Source of the DNA: an uncultured Lachnospiraceae bacterium
Lineage (GTDB): Bacteria > Bacillota > Clostridia > Lachnospirales > Lachnospiraceae
Length of the DNA: 27,491 nucleotides
Direction of reading: 5' to 3'
Assembly (NCBI GenBank): GCA_910588295.1
Contig: CAJUQO010000045.1
Location: forward strand, 1-27,491
The position numbers and the translations under genes were made by a program. Numbering within the stretch: the stretch's first letter is position 1; each line of letters starts with the position of its first letter. Positions 7,153 to 14,813 of the stretch are shown here, piece after piece. Under the pieces are notes generated by a model that was given only the letters and a program-made list of their open reading frames with translations, made no database searches and was not told the DNA's origin.

Positions 7153-8133
7153 ATGCCTGAGATCACGACAGAGATTACCGCTGACCAAATGATAAACCTG
7201 CGGATCGGCCATGCCGTCCTGGACGAGGCGAAAACCGGCGTCACCGTGCTGTACTTCCCGGAAGGGGCGAAAGTAGGCTGCGACATCAGCGGCGGCGGGC
7301 CCGCGTCCCGGGAAACCCCGCTGACTATGCCCCTCACCGCAGACAATCCCATCAACGCCATCGTACTCTCCGGCGGCTCCGCTTACGGGCTGGCCGCCTC
7401 CGACGGCGTCATGCGCTGCCTGGAGAACCACGGCATCGGCTACGATACCGGAGCCGCCCTGGTTCCCCTGGTATGCCAGTCCTGCATCTACGATCTGGGC
7501 TACGGCAGCGCCGCTGTCCGGCCCGACGCCTCCCTGGGAGAAACCGCCTGTGAGCGGGCCCTCGCGGACACCGACGGCGGCTCCGGCAACATCGGCGGCG
7601 GCATCGGCGCCACCGTGGGCAAGCTTTTCGGCATGGGCCGGGCCATGAAAGCAGGCCTTGGCTTTTACGCTATACAGGCGGGGCCGCTACAGATGGCCGC
7701 CCTGGTCATTGTAAACGCCTTAGGGGATATCTACGATCCGGCCACAGGCCAAAAAATGGCCGGGCTGACGGATGAAAACCGCACTGGCTTTGCCGATACG
7801 CGGCAGGAATTTGCGAAATTGGCAGCCATACAGAATACTTTCACCGGAAACACCACCATCGGCGCCGTCATCACCAACGCCGGCCTCTCCAAAGCTGAGA
7901 TGGGAAAGGTGGCCTCCATGGCCCGCAGCGCCTACGGCCGCTGCATCAATCCGGTGGGTACTCTGGCCGACGGCGACACGATTTACGCCGCCGGCGTGGG
8001 CCATATCCCCGCAGATATCAACCTGGTAGGCACTCTGGCCGCTGAGGTAATGGCTGCGGCTATCCGAAAAGCCGTGCTCTTTTCACAGATTCCGGACAGC
8101 GAATACCTGCAATATATAAGAGGGAGCGCCTGA
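7153..8133 (+). CDS. P1-family (DmpA/NylC-like) peptidase, Ntn-hydrolase fold
   Basis: The 326-residue product belongs to the self-cleaving N-terminal nucleophile hydrolases that include aminopeptidase DmpA and the nylon-oligomer hydrolase NylC. The N-terminal part has GGGPASRETPL (47-57) and NAIVLSGGSAYGLAA (68-82), both family hallmarks. The predicted autocleavage site is GNTTIGAV (232-239), where Asn233-Thr234 corresponds to the NylC-type cleavage that frees a threonine nucleophile; DmpA itself uses Gly-Ser. Members hydrolyse small amides or beta-peptides, and the natural substrate here is unknown. AAAGGAG about ten bases upstream supports the start at 7153; longer readings overlap the S component gene. 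Pairing with a vitamin transporter suggests action on an imported amide-containing compound, which is inference. Confidence 0.88.
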   Translation: MPEITTEITADQMINLRIGHAVLDEAKTGVTVLYFPEGAKVGCDISGGGPASRETPLTMPLTADNPINAIVLSGGSAYGLAASDGVMRCLENHGIGYDTGAALVPLVCQSCIYDLGYGSAAVRPDASLGETACERALADTDGGSGNIGGGIGATVGKLFGMGRAMKAGLGFYAIQAGPLQMAALVIVNALGDIYDPATGQKMAGLTDENRTGFADTRQEFAKLAAIQNTFTGNTTIGAVITNAGLSKAEMGKVASMARSAYGRCINPVGTLADGDTIYAAGVGHIPADINLVGTLAAEVMAAAIRKAVLFSQIPDSEYLQYIRGSA

Positions 8134-8150
8134 CCAGCGTTCCCTCTTTC
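8119..8150. terminator. Shared terminator between convergent genes
   Basis: AGAGGGAGCG (8119-8128) and CGTTCCCTCT (8138-8147) form a ten-pair stem with one G-U pair on the plus strand. It spans the stop codon of the P1 peptidase, which lies in the loop region. The plus-strand tail is TTTCCTT and the minus-strand tail TTATATATT, so it can serve both the peptidase gene and the ATPase gene ending at 8152. Confidence 0.6.
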
Positions 8151-8151
8151 C

Positions 8152-9870
8152 TTACCCCCTGAACCGATTCAGACAGGCGTACAGTTCCTGAATCCGCGGC
8201 CGGGCCAGCCCGCAGGGCACGTAGGAGCCGCTGATGGCCTCCCACCCCTTCGTATCCAGGGCTCTCATCATCTGCTCCACCGCCTGGCGGACGGTCTTTC
8301 TGCCATCGATCACCTGCTCCAGACCATAGCGCAGCAGGTAAGCCAGCGCGTCGGTCTGCTCGTGGTCGGTGAGCTGCTCCAGATAGCGCACATTGACAGT
8401 CTCCCGATCCAGAGAGAAAGATTCCAGGCCGGAAGCTTTCACTTTCATATGCTCATGGCGGTTCTCCCTTCCCCGCTGTCTGGCATCCCGGCGCTCTGAC
8501 CGGCGGTAGACGGGGTAAGCCCTTTTAAAATCCGGCACAGCAAAGCCGGGAGCCTGCACCCGGGGCGCCGTGTGAGTTTTGCACAGTTCTTTCACCCGCG
8601 CCGTAATATCCACCGGACGATAGCAGTCCATCATCAGCACCACATCGGCAATATGGAAAAAAGCCCCGGAGCTTCCCGCCACCAGGATGGTGGAGATCCC
8701 CGCCTGCTCATAAAGATCCACCGCCCGTTCCAGAAACGGGGTGATGGGTTCCTTCTCCCGCAGGATTACCTGCTGCATAAATTCATCCCGCACCATGAAG
8801 TTCGTGGCGGAAGTATCCTCGTCAATCAGGAACAGGCCTGTCCCGGCCTCCATCCCCTCGATCACGGCCGCCGCCTGGGAAGTGCTGCCGCTGGCGTCCT
8901 CGGTACTGAATACCTTCGTATCCTTCCCGTTGGGCAGGTCATTGATAAACAGGGAAATATCCACATCCCGCACGCTGCGGCCATCCTCGGCCCTGAGTTT
9001 CACCGCCGTAGCGTCGGTCAGCACAAACTCCCGACCGTCCCCTGCAATATGATTGTAGACACCGGACTGGATGGCCTCCAGCAGCGTGGATTTACCATGA
9101 TAACCGCCGCCCACAATCAAAGTAATCCCCCGGGCCACGGCCATACCGGCTATCTCCCCCCTGTGGGGCAGCGTAAATGTGCGCTCCAGCGTTTTCGGGG
9201 AAGTGAAAGGCACGCTGCCCGCCATGGGCAGATCCGATATGCCGCTCTTTCTGGGCAGCGCCGCGCCGTTCGCCACAAAAGCCACCAGTCCCTCTTTAGC
9301 CAGGATCTCCCGGAGAGCCTCCTGATCCTCGGCCAGATGGACGGTCTCCTCCACCTTCTTCTTGTCCTGTCTCGCGTATAAAAGACCGCATTCCACACAC
9401 CGGGGCAGGAAATCAAAAAGGATCTTCTCCATATCCCCGGCATTCACCGACCGGCCAAAAGCGGGAAAACCCACATGGAAACGGACGATCAGCTTTGTCT
9501 CCGTAATCTCACAGGCGCTGCGCTCCAGAACCTCCTGGCCGCAGCGGCTAATGGACATCAGGCCGCTCTTCCCCGAACCTTTAGCCTTGAAATTATAGCG
9601 CTCAAACTGCTCCGCCAGCCTCCTGGTCAGATAATCCTGCAGGGCAATGCGGGAACAGTCTTCTTTGTAATACGCAGCCGGAAACCCGTCCACCCTGTGG
9701 GCCATCTCCACATGAAGGCTGGAGGGCGACGCAAAGGGATCCCCCTGGACATGGTCGATACTCAGTACATATCTGTCAAACTGCCACTGTCCGGCCAGGG
9801 ATTTGTAAGCCGGATAGCTCCTGTGGTCAATCGAACGCAGCATGGTGCGCAGCTCATTGGATGATTTCAT
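8152..9870 (-). CDS. ABC-class ATPase of the PF09818/COG3044 family
   Basis: The 572-residue product is the soluble ABC-class ATPase widespread in Clostridia, not a transporter subunit. It starts with a conserved N-terminal domain containing the Gly/Lys-rich KAKGSGKSGLM (95-105). The nucleotide-binding core carries an unusual P-loop, GGGYHGKST (254-262), a degenerate signature region SGSTSQAA (328-335), and Walker B LFLIDED (346-352). The C-terminal 150 residues are family-specific. Homologues include nucleic-acid-binding ATPases, but the bacterial role is not settled. AAAGGAG about six bases upstream supports the start. It is monocistronic, with a promoter at 9945-9973 and convergent to the P1 peptidase gene. 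Confidence 0.88.
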   Translation of the reverse strand: MKSSNELRTMLRSIDHRSYPAYKSLAGQWQFDRYVLSIDHVQGDPFASPSSLHVEMAHRVDGFPAAYYKEDCSRIALQDYLTRRLAEQFERYNFKAKGSGKSGLMSISRCGQEVLERSACEITETKLIVRFHVGFPAFGRSVNAGDMEKILFDFLPRCVECGLLYARQDKKKVEETVHLAEDQEALREILAKEGLVAFVANGAALPRKSGISDLPMAGSVPFTSPKTLERTFTLPHRGEIAGMAVARGITLIVGGGYHGKSTLLEAIQSGVYNHIAGDGREFVLTDATAVKLRAEDGRSVRDVDISLFINDLPNGKDTKVFSTEDASGSTSQAAAVIEGMEAGTGLFLIDEDTSATNFMVRDEFMQQVILREKEPITPFLERAVDLYEQAGISTILVAGSSGAFFHIADVVLMMDCYRPVDITARVKELCKTHTAPRVQAPGFAVPDFKRAYPVYRRSERRDARQRGRENRHEHMKVKASGLESFSLDRETVNVRYLEQLTDHEQTDALAYLLRYGLEQVIDGRKTVRQAVEQMMRALDTKGWEAISGSYVPCGLARPRIQELYACLNRFRG

Positions 9871-9888
9871 ATTTTTCTCCTTTTATCC

Positions 9889-9915
9889 GACCGGGCGCCG
9901 GTGAAATGCCCGGTC
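9889..9915 (-). promoter_or_regulatory. GC-rich hairpin in the ATPase gene leader
   Basis: GACCGGGC (9889-9896) and GCCCGGTC (9908-9915) form a perfect eight-pair stem with an 11-base loop, ending just before the ribosome binding site of the minus-strand ATPase gene. No T-tract follows. It could affect translation or transcript stability. Confidence 0.4.
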
Positions 9916-9944
9916 TGTTGTTTGTTCCGAAAAAGCCACACTGA

Positions 9945-9973
9945 ATTATACACTCACAAAATAAAAATATCCA
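9945..9973 (-). promoter_or_regulatory. Probable promoter of the ABC-class ATPase gene
   Basis: On the minus strand TGGATA (9968-9973) and TATAAT (9945-9950) are 17 bases apart. The predicted start lies about 70 bases before the ATG. Confidence 0.5.
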
Positions 9974-10002
9974 CCACAAAATGGCTCTTTCATTACCTCA
10001 TC

Positions 10003-10016
10003 GTAACAGTTCAGCC
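10003..10016. repeat. Solitary end of the GTAACAGTTCAG repeat
   Basis: GTAACAGTTCAGCC is identical to both 14-base ends of the element at 24661-24804 (one in each orientation). No matching second end is seen within several hundred bases. It lies just past the 3' end of the Fic gene, so it may be the remnant of an element broken by insertion of the AT-rich Fic segment. Confidence 0.55.
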
Positions 10017-10028
10017 TCCAAAGAGGGT

Positions 10029-10940
10029 TTATAACTGAATATCGAACATGGACATCAGTTTTCTGAAGGTATCTTGTCCATCCAGACAGGTGTCTGTCAG
10101 ATAGCCTTTCTCCCGCTCCCATTCAGAAAGCCCCCGGTAATAATACATTTTTTTGTCATCCTCAATGATAAACGGGATGAGCCCGAAACGCAGGCACTCT
10201 TTTAGTGCAATCAGCCTGCCGACTCTGCCGTTGCCATCCTGGAATGGATGAATACATTCAAATGCGTAATGAAAGTGAATGATGTCGTTAATTGTGACAG
10301 CAGTTTTGGCTTCATATTCGGAAATCAGTTCTTTTATGCGTGGAGCAACCTCTTCCGGTTTTGCAGTCTCATGACCTCCCACCACATTAGCTCTTTTCTT
10401 GTAATCCCCAACGGCAAACCATGCAAGTGTGGAATCCGTTGTACTTTGCTTCAAAATACGGTGGAATTCTTTGATGATATCCTCGGTAAGTGGTTCTTCC
10501 GCCATATCAATACAAAAATCAATGGCCCGAAAATGATTAACAGTTTCGATAATGTCGTCAACAGGGATACCATCTCCGATAGCAATTGTGTTTGTTTCAA
10601 AAATCATCCTGGTCTGATCTTCACTGAGCTTACTGCCCTCTAGGTGATTGGAATTATAGGTCATCCGTACCTGAAGTTCATGGTACAGACCTCCAGGCAT
10701 ACGGATGTTTTTTTCATCTCTAAGCGTTTGAAGCAAACTGTTATCCGAAATAGTTTGGCACAGTTCATCTACAGAGCAACCGAAAAAAACAGCCATTTTT
10801 TCAAGAACATGATCAGCGATTTTCTCTCCCCGCCCAATTTTTGCCACTGTACGTGATGAAATACCAAGCTCCTTAGCCAGTGCAGTTTTCGTCAGACCTT
10901 TTTCATTTAGTTTTTTCAGCAGATCGGAATATGACATCAT
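10029..10940 (-). CDS. HTH-Fic protein, class II-type AMP-transferase
   Basis: The 303-residue product combines an N-terminal XRE-type helix-turn-helix (about residues 5-60, with TKTALAKELGISSRTVAKIG) and a C-terminal Fic domain. The catalytic motif HPFQDGNGRVGR (231-242) matches HxFx(D/E)GNGRxxR completely, so the enzyme should be able to transfer AMP (or a related group) to target hydroxyls. An inhibitory motif of the (S/T)xxxE(G/N) type, SNHLEG (97-102), lies N-terminal to the Fic core as in class II Fic proteins. The fused DNA-binding domain suggests autoregulation. The gene and its flanks are visibly richer in A and T than the neighbours, suggesting transfer. A GAGGG motif about nine bases upstream supports the start; the second ATG, one codon later, is equally possible. 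Confidence 0.9.
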   Translation of the reverse strand: MMSYSDLLKKLNEKGLTKTALAKELGISSRTVAKIGRGEKIADHVLEKMAVFFGCSVDELCQTISDNSLLQTLRDEKNIRMPGGLYHELQVRMTYNSNHLEGSKLSEDQTRMIFETNTIAIGDGIPVDDIIETVNHFRAIDFCIDMAEEPLTEDIIKEFHRILKQSTTDSTLAWFAVGDYKKRANVVGGHETAKPEEVAPRIKELISEYEAKTAVTINDIIHFHYAFECIHPFQDGNGRVGRLIALKECLRFGLIPFIIEDDKKMYYYRGLSEWEREKGYLTDTCLDGQDTFRKLMSMFDIQL

Positions 10941-10964
10941 GGTATTCGCCCTCTTTCTTTACTT

Positions 10965-10992
10965 ATTATACCCTAAAAGCCCTAAAAGTAAA
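10965..10992 (-). promoter_or_regulatory. Fic gene promoter with a tandem 9-bp repeat in its spacer
   Basis: On the minus strand TTTACT (10987-10992) and a perfect TATAAT (10965-10970) are 16 bases apart. The spacer is occupied by two exact tandem copies of CCCTAAAAG (plus-strand reading, 10971-10979 and 10980-10988). This is a natural operator position, perhaps for the HTH domain of the Fic protein itself. A further direct repeat, AAAAGTAAAGG, occurs at 10984 and about 20 bases beyond. Confidence 0.55.
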
Positions 10993-11017
10993 GGTTTCTA
11001 TGTGGAAAAGTAAAGGG

Positions 11018-11128
11018 AAAGACAGTCGGACATTCTGTAAAGTATTATGCTTGAATAACAATGGGAAATTGATTATCTATGTTATGGATGCCGGAAACCG
11101 GGGGGATATTTACAAAAGATACGGATAG
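11018..11128 (+). pseudogene. Remnant of a RelE/ParE-type toxin (C-terminal end only)
   Basis: The last 36 codons of an open frame ending at 11128 include KVLCLNNNGKLIIYVMDAGN and then RGDIYKRYG. This resembles the C-terminal strand-turn-strand of RelE-family mRNA interferases, which typically read like RVLC-x-DGKLIILVxxxGHRRDIYK. The upstream part of the toxin, including its helices and a ribosome binding site, is absent, and the frame further upstream runs into the Fic promoter. No antitoxin gene is seen. The piece is short, so chance resemblance cannot be excluded. Confidence 0.4.
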
Positions 11129-11135
11129 GCCTAAA

Positions 11136-11175
11136 CAGGGACAGATATAGCTAGCATGAGTCATATCTGTCCCTG
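11136..11175. terminator. Perfect 13-pair palindrome, probable terminator of the surface-protein operon
   Basis: CAGGGACAGATAT (11136-11148) and ATATCTGTCCCTG (11163-11175) form a perfect 13-pair stem with a 14-base loop. It lies about 30 bases past the stop of the minus-strand 794-residue protein gene. The minus-strand tail (TTTAGG) is weak, and the plus-strand tail (GGAGTTTTTAT) is slightly better. It could also be a transposon-type end. Confidence 0.5.
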
Positions 11176-11203
11176 GAGTTTTTATGAAAGAAACCGCCGG
11201 TAT

Positions 11204-13588
11204 TTATTTAACGGTAATCTTACACTGTTTTTTGAGCTTACCGGCTTTCACAGTGATCACTGCCGTGCCCTTTTTCTTTGCCGTAATCTTTCCCTTGGCG
11301 TTTACGGACGCAACTTTTTTATCAGAAGAAGTATATGTAACCTTTGCCGTACTTCCGCTCGGGCTGAATTTGGGCTTCAGCGTTAAGGTTTTCCCTTTTT
11401 TCAAAGTCTTAGCTGAAGGAATATTTTTAATTGCGGTGGGAGATTTCTTAGGAACCTTCACCGTCACTACAACTTTTTTGCTTCCGGATTTCACCGTAAT
11501 TTTAGCTGTGCCGGATTTTTTAGCCGTCACCACGCCTTTTTTAGAAACATCCGCCACTTTCCTGTCGGAAGAAGTATACGATACTTTTTGCTGGGAAGTG
11601 ATGGGCGAAATCACCGGCTTTAATGTAAGCTTCTTTCCAGGCTCCAGCGTCACAGATTTCTTAAGCCCGGAGATCCTGTCCGTCTTTACGGTTCCCTTTT
11701 GTACCGTCACGGTTACTTTTGCGGTCTTTCCACTGGCAAGAGTAACCGTTACCGCCGCTTTCCCTTTCTTTTTCAGAGCGGTAATCTTACCGGTCTTTTT
11801 ATCTACCTTCACAATGCCGGTGTCTTTGGTCGTCCAGTTCTTCACCGAATCGCCCTTTGCCAGGCCGCTTACTTTCACTTTTGTTGTAGACTGGCCCGTC
11901 TGCAGGGTGATTTTGGTTACGTTAAGTTTTATGGTCGGGGTAAGCGGCTTACCGGATTCTTCCGTTTCCTTTTCTCCGCATACCGTGCAGACGCGTTCCC
12001 TTTTCTCTGCCGCGAATACAGTCGCTTCCGCCACCGTTTTCCAGGCCCCAAAAGTATGCGTATGCTGTCCGTGGGCCGGATCCTGGTTATCCCCGGATCC
12101 TGTTCCCTGATTGTCTCCGGATCCCGTTCCCTGATTATTACTGTCGTTGATTACAAGGGTCTTTTCGTTTTTATCAAAGGTCAGAACCCTTTCATACCAC
12201 GCGTCATTCCTCACGGAATGAAAGGAAAATACGGTAGGCTTTTCCAGTATCGTCTGGATCGTCGCTGCATTTCCTGTCCCCACAATATGTTCTACCATGA
12301 ACTGGAATTTATGATCCGCAGTGAGCGCAATAGTTTCTGCCGCCGCGCCTGCCTCCTCTGCGGTTCCGATATATGCTTTATCAAAGGAAGCGCTGCCCAT
12401 CGTTATATCTGAAGTAATCTTATAGCTGTTACTGTGGGGCCCTCCGTCTATGGTCATTTCGGCGCCTTTCACGGAGAACATTTTTACATTATTTGTCACT
12501 TTCAGGTCAAAGGTTTCTTTATAATCCCCTGTTTCCAGCGTCAACGCACTCTGATCCAGACGGATATATCTCGGATACCACCACCAGCCGTCCTTTTTAT
12601 GGCTGTGAGATAATGCCTGAATTTGTATGTAACCGTCATTATCCGAAATCGGGATTGCAAACTGATACTTTCCGTCAAACCCTTTTCCGTCATCTCTGAC
12701 TGTCCCGACAATCCAATTGCTGCTGTCGTCACCCGTAGCAACTGCCTGGTCATATGTCCCTTTGAACAGCTCATGGTAGCCTGTGCCGCTCAGTGTAATA
12801 TACAGAGCCTTACCGTCGGCCAATTCGGTGATAAAAGCATCTATGACTTTAAACATTCCCGTATTATTCGTAATATTATCTGCCGGTACCACTGTCGGTT
12901 CTTTTATAGTATTTGTCACCGTAAACGCGATCTCACCGTTCATGGAAGAAGAAGTTGCCGCAAGATACATGGTTCCGTTCAGATCCACCGGAACATTGGC
13001 AAATTCACTGTTTCCACTGGTATTTGTCTTTGGATATGCGGCCCCGTTTGTACGGATCTGAGTGTAAGAAGTGCTTTCCACCGTAACGGTTGCGAAAGCC
13101 TTGCCATTCTCTACCTTTACCTCTTTTAAAGACCACGGTTTCTGACGGGAGGAATTGCTCTTCCCCTTACTGTAGGTGGAACTTAACGCAGGGGTGGTAG
13201 CCGCACTGTAGGTACCGTCCGCAAGGCTGGTAGAATTATCCACCCCCTTCAGTGCTTCCAGACCCCACACGGCCGTCTCCAGATCCCTCCCATAGGACTG
13301 GCTGCTTTTATCACCCGTATCCTCATCCACCTGTTTCCGTTCTTCCTCACTCAAGGCATTATAAGCCGTAAGAGCCGCTTCAATGGCCGAACGGTTTGCT
13401 TCTGTAACCTCTGACAAAATGGGAAGGTTGCCGATCAAGGCCTCTACTTTCTGTACATCCTCTGCCGATCTCGATACGTTGCCCGCTACTGCATCTCCCG
13501 CATGTACCGCGCCCGCCGAAGCCATCGGCGTCAATGCCATAGCTGCGGCCGTCAAAAGAGCCAGCAGCTTTTGTTTTCTTACTTTCAT
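11204..13588 (-). CDS. Secreted surface protein with NEAT-like modules and three Ig-like Big_2 domains
   Basis: The 794-residue product has a Sec signal peptide (about 1-30). A helical module follows (40-114, ending in SYGRDLETAVWGLEALK), then three beta-rich NEAT-like modules. Module A (121-228) contains SLADGTYS and SYTQIRTNG. Module B1 (242-355) contains TGMFKVIDA, LYITLSGTGYHELFKGTY and SHSHKKDGWWWYPR. Module B2 (364-482) contains FDKAYIGTAEEA. After a GTGSGDNQ repeat comes a CTVCG-containing stretch (about 508-550), then three Big_2 Ig domains (551-632, 638-712, 719-793), very rich in Lys and Thr. There is no LPxTG or C-terminal membrane anchor; the cationic Ig tail may hold it to the wall. 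GGAGG eight bases upstream fixes the start. It closes the cobalamin-riboswitch operon, so a corrinoid-binding surface role is inferred. Confidence 0.8.
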   Translation of the reverse strand: MKVRKQKLLALLTAAAMALTPMASAGAVHAGDAVAGNVSRSAEDVQKVEALIGNLPILSEVTEANRSAIEAALTAYNALSEEERKQVDEDTGDKSSQSYGRDLETAVWGLEALKGVDNSTSLADGTYSAATTPALSSTYSKGKSNSSRQKPWSLKEVKVENGKAFATVTVESTSYTQIRTNGAAYPKTNTSGNSEFANVPVDLNGTMYLAATSSSMNGEIAFTVTNTIKEPTVVPADNITNNTGMFKVIDAFITELADGKALYITLSGTGYHELFKGTYDQAVATGDDSSNWIVGTVRDDGKGFDGKYQFAIPISDNDGYIQIQALSHSHKKDGWWWYPRYIRLDQSALTLETGDYKETFDLKVTNNVKMFSVKGAEMTIDGGPHSNSYKITSDITMGSASFDKAYIGTAEEAGAAAETIALTADHKFQFMVEHIVGTGNAATIQTILEKPTVFSFHSVRNDAWYERVLTFDKNEKTLVINDSNNQGTGSGDNQGTGSGDNQDPAHGQHTHTFGAWKTVAEATVFAAEKRERVCTVCGEKETEESGKPLTPTIKLNVTKITLQTGQSTTKVKVSGLAKGDSVKNWTTKDTGIVKVDKKTGKITALKKKGKAAVTVTLASGKTAKVTVTVQKGTVKTDRISGLKKSVTLEPGKKLTLKPVISPITSQQKVSYTSSDRKVADVSKKGVVTAKKSGTAKITVKSGSKKVVVTVKVPKKSPTAIKNIPSAKTLKKGKTLTLKPKFSPSGSTAKVTYTSSDKKVASVNAKGKITAKKKGTAVITVKAGKLKKQCKITVK
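12083..12130 (-). repeat. Two tandem 24-bp units encoding GTGSGDNQ
   Basis: The two 24-base units (12083-12106 and 12107-12130) differ at a few silent positions and encode a flexible Gly/Ser/Asp/Asn linker between module B2 and the Cys-containing stretch of the 794-residue surface protein. Copy number of such linkers often varies between strains. Confidence 0.75.
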
Positions 13589-13654
13589 TTTCGTTTCCTC
13601 CATTACTATTTATATGAACCTTCATGCCCTGTTCCGGACCAGCCCACGAAGAAA

Positions 13655-14755
13655 TCATATCCTCTGCAGTTTTTCCTGTTTTTCGGCCTCCCGGATCAGA
13701 AGCCGGATATCCTGATTTATTTCTCCCAGGGGAACCTGTGCGCAGAGCACCTGATCCACCCGGGCCACCCATCTGAGGGCCTCCTCCATCGTGCTTTTCC
13801 TGATCTTCTGAAAAGGCTCTTCCGCCACTATTTCCTGCGCCAGCAGCCTTGCCAACTGATAATCAATATCATTTTTGTAAAGAATCCCCGCTGCAAAAGG
13901 CCGCCCTTCCTTCTGCAGCCTTCTGTACACGGGAATGCCGCTTCCGCCGGACGAGATTACCATGGTACGGATTTCCCCCTGAGGCGGCGGAAGCTCAATA
14001 CTGCCAAAGGCCGGGTCGAAATAACCGTTATCGATGTCGTAAAGCTCCCGGATCGTATTCTCATTAAATACTTCTTCCGGAGTCCCGTAGTGGCTGATAT
14101 ACGCGCCCTTAACACACAGGATCTTATCAGAGACCTTCATGGCCAGGTCAATTTCGTGGAGCGACATAAGCACCGTGATCTTCCTTTTTTTCGCCATATC
14201 CCGAAGTATCGAGAGCAGATCCAGTTTATGGCGGACGTCCAGAAAAGAGGTGGGTTCGTCCAGAAGAATCAGTTCCGGCTCCTGGCAGATAGCGCGGGCC
14301 AGAAGGATCCGCTGTCTCTGGCCGTCGCTTATGGCATTGAAATCCCGCTCGCCCAGTTCCGCCGCATGGACGATCCGGAGGGCTTCGTCTACCTTTTTCT
14401 CATCTTCCACGGTCAGCACGCCCAGCCGCCCCGTATAGGGATACCGGCCCGCCGCGACCACGTCATGGCAGGTCATCAGCTCCGGCTTCATCCGCTCGGT
14501 GAGCACAACGGCGACTTTCGTGGACATCTCCTTGAAGCTGTACGCCCGCATATCTTTATCATCAAATACGACGCGCCCTCCGATCAGGGCCAGCTGCCGA
14601 ATGATTGATTTCAAAATGGTCGATTTCCCTGCGCCGTTGGGGCCGATCATGGTCACAATCTCCCCGGCGGCTATTCCTACCTGTATATCGCTGATCAGCG
14701 GCTTCCTGTTGTAGCCGACCGTCAGCTGATCCAGATGTAAATGATACTTTTCCAC
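13655..14755 (-). CDS. ABC transporter ATPase, FepC/BtuD type, with long C-terminal extension
   Basis: The 366-residue product is the ATPase of a type II (vitamin B12/siderophore/heme class) importer. Walker A is GPNGAGKST (38-46), Walker B is LILLDEPTSFLD, and the switch histidine is in MSLHEIDLA. The ABC signature reads ISDGQRQR rather than the usual LSGGQ. FepC/BtuD proteins normally end near 250-270 residues; here about 100 more follow, starting around FGSIELPPPQGEIRTMVISS, with a glycine-rich GGSGIPVYRRL. The start is a GTG with GGAGG ten bases upstream. It follows the permease gene by 58 bases and precedes the 794-residue surface protein gene in the cobalamin-riboswitch operon. Confidence 0.88.
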   Translation of the reverse strand: MEKYHLHLDQLTVGYNRKPLISDIQVGIAAGEIVTMIGPNGAGKSTILKSIIRQLALIGGRVVFDDKDMRAYSFKEMSTKVAVVLTERMKPELMTCHDVVAAGRYPYTGRLGVLTVEDEKKVDEALRIVHAAELGERDFNAISDGQRQRILLARAICQEPELILLDEPTSFLDVRHKLDLLSILRDMAKKRKITVLMSLHEIDLAMKVSDKILCVKGAYISHYGTPEEVFNENTIRELYDIDNGYFDPAFGSIELPPPQGEIRTMVISSGGSGIPVYRRLQKEGRPFAAGILYKNDIDYQLARLLAQEIVAEEPFQKIRKSTMEEALRWVARVDQVLCAQVPLGEINQDIRLLIREAEKQEKLQRI

Positions 14756-14813
14756 TCTTTTGTTTCCTCCATAAGTATCATGATGTTCCGGTGCCCGTAC
14801 GCCCCCGGCCGTC

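Noticed and set aside
6234..7361. A 375-codon open frame on the minus strand over the ECF S component gene
   Set aside because: It is antisense to a well-supported membrane protein gene, has no recognisable domain and no ribosome binding site.
12083..12130. A CRISPR-like or regulatory repeat
   Set aside because: The two 24-base units are in frame inside a coding region and encode a linker peptide.
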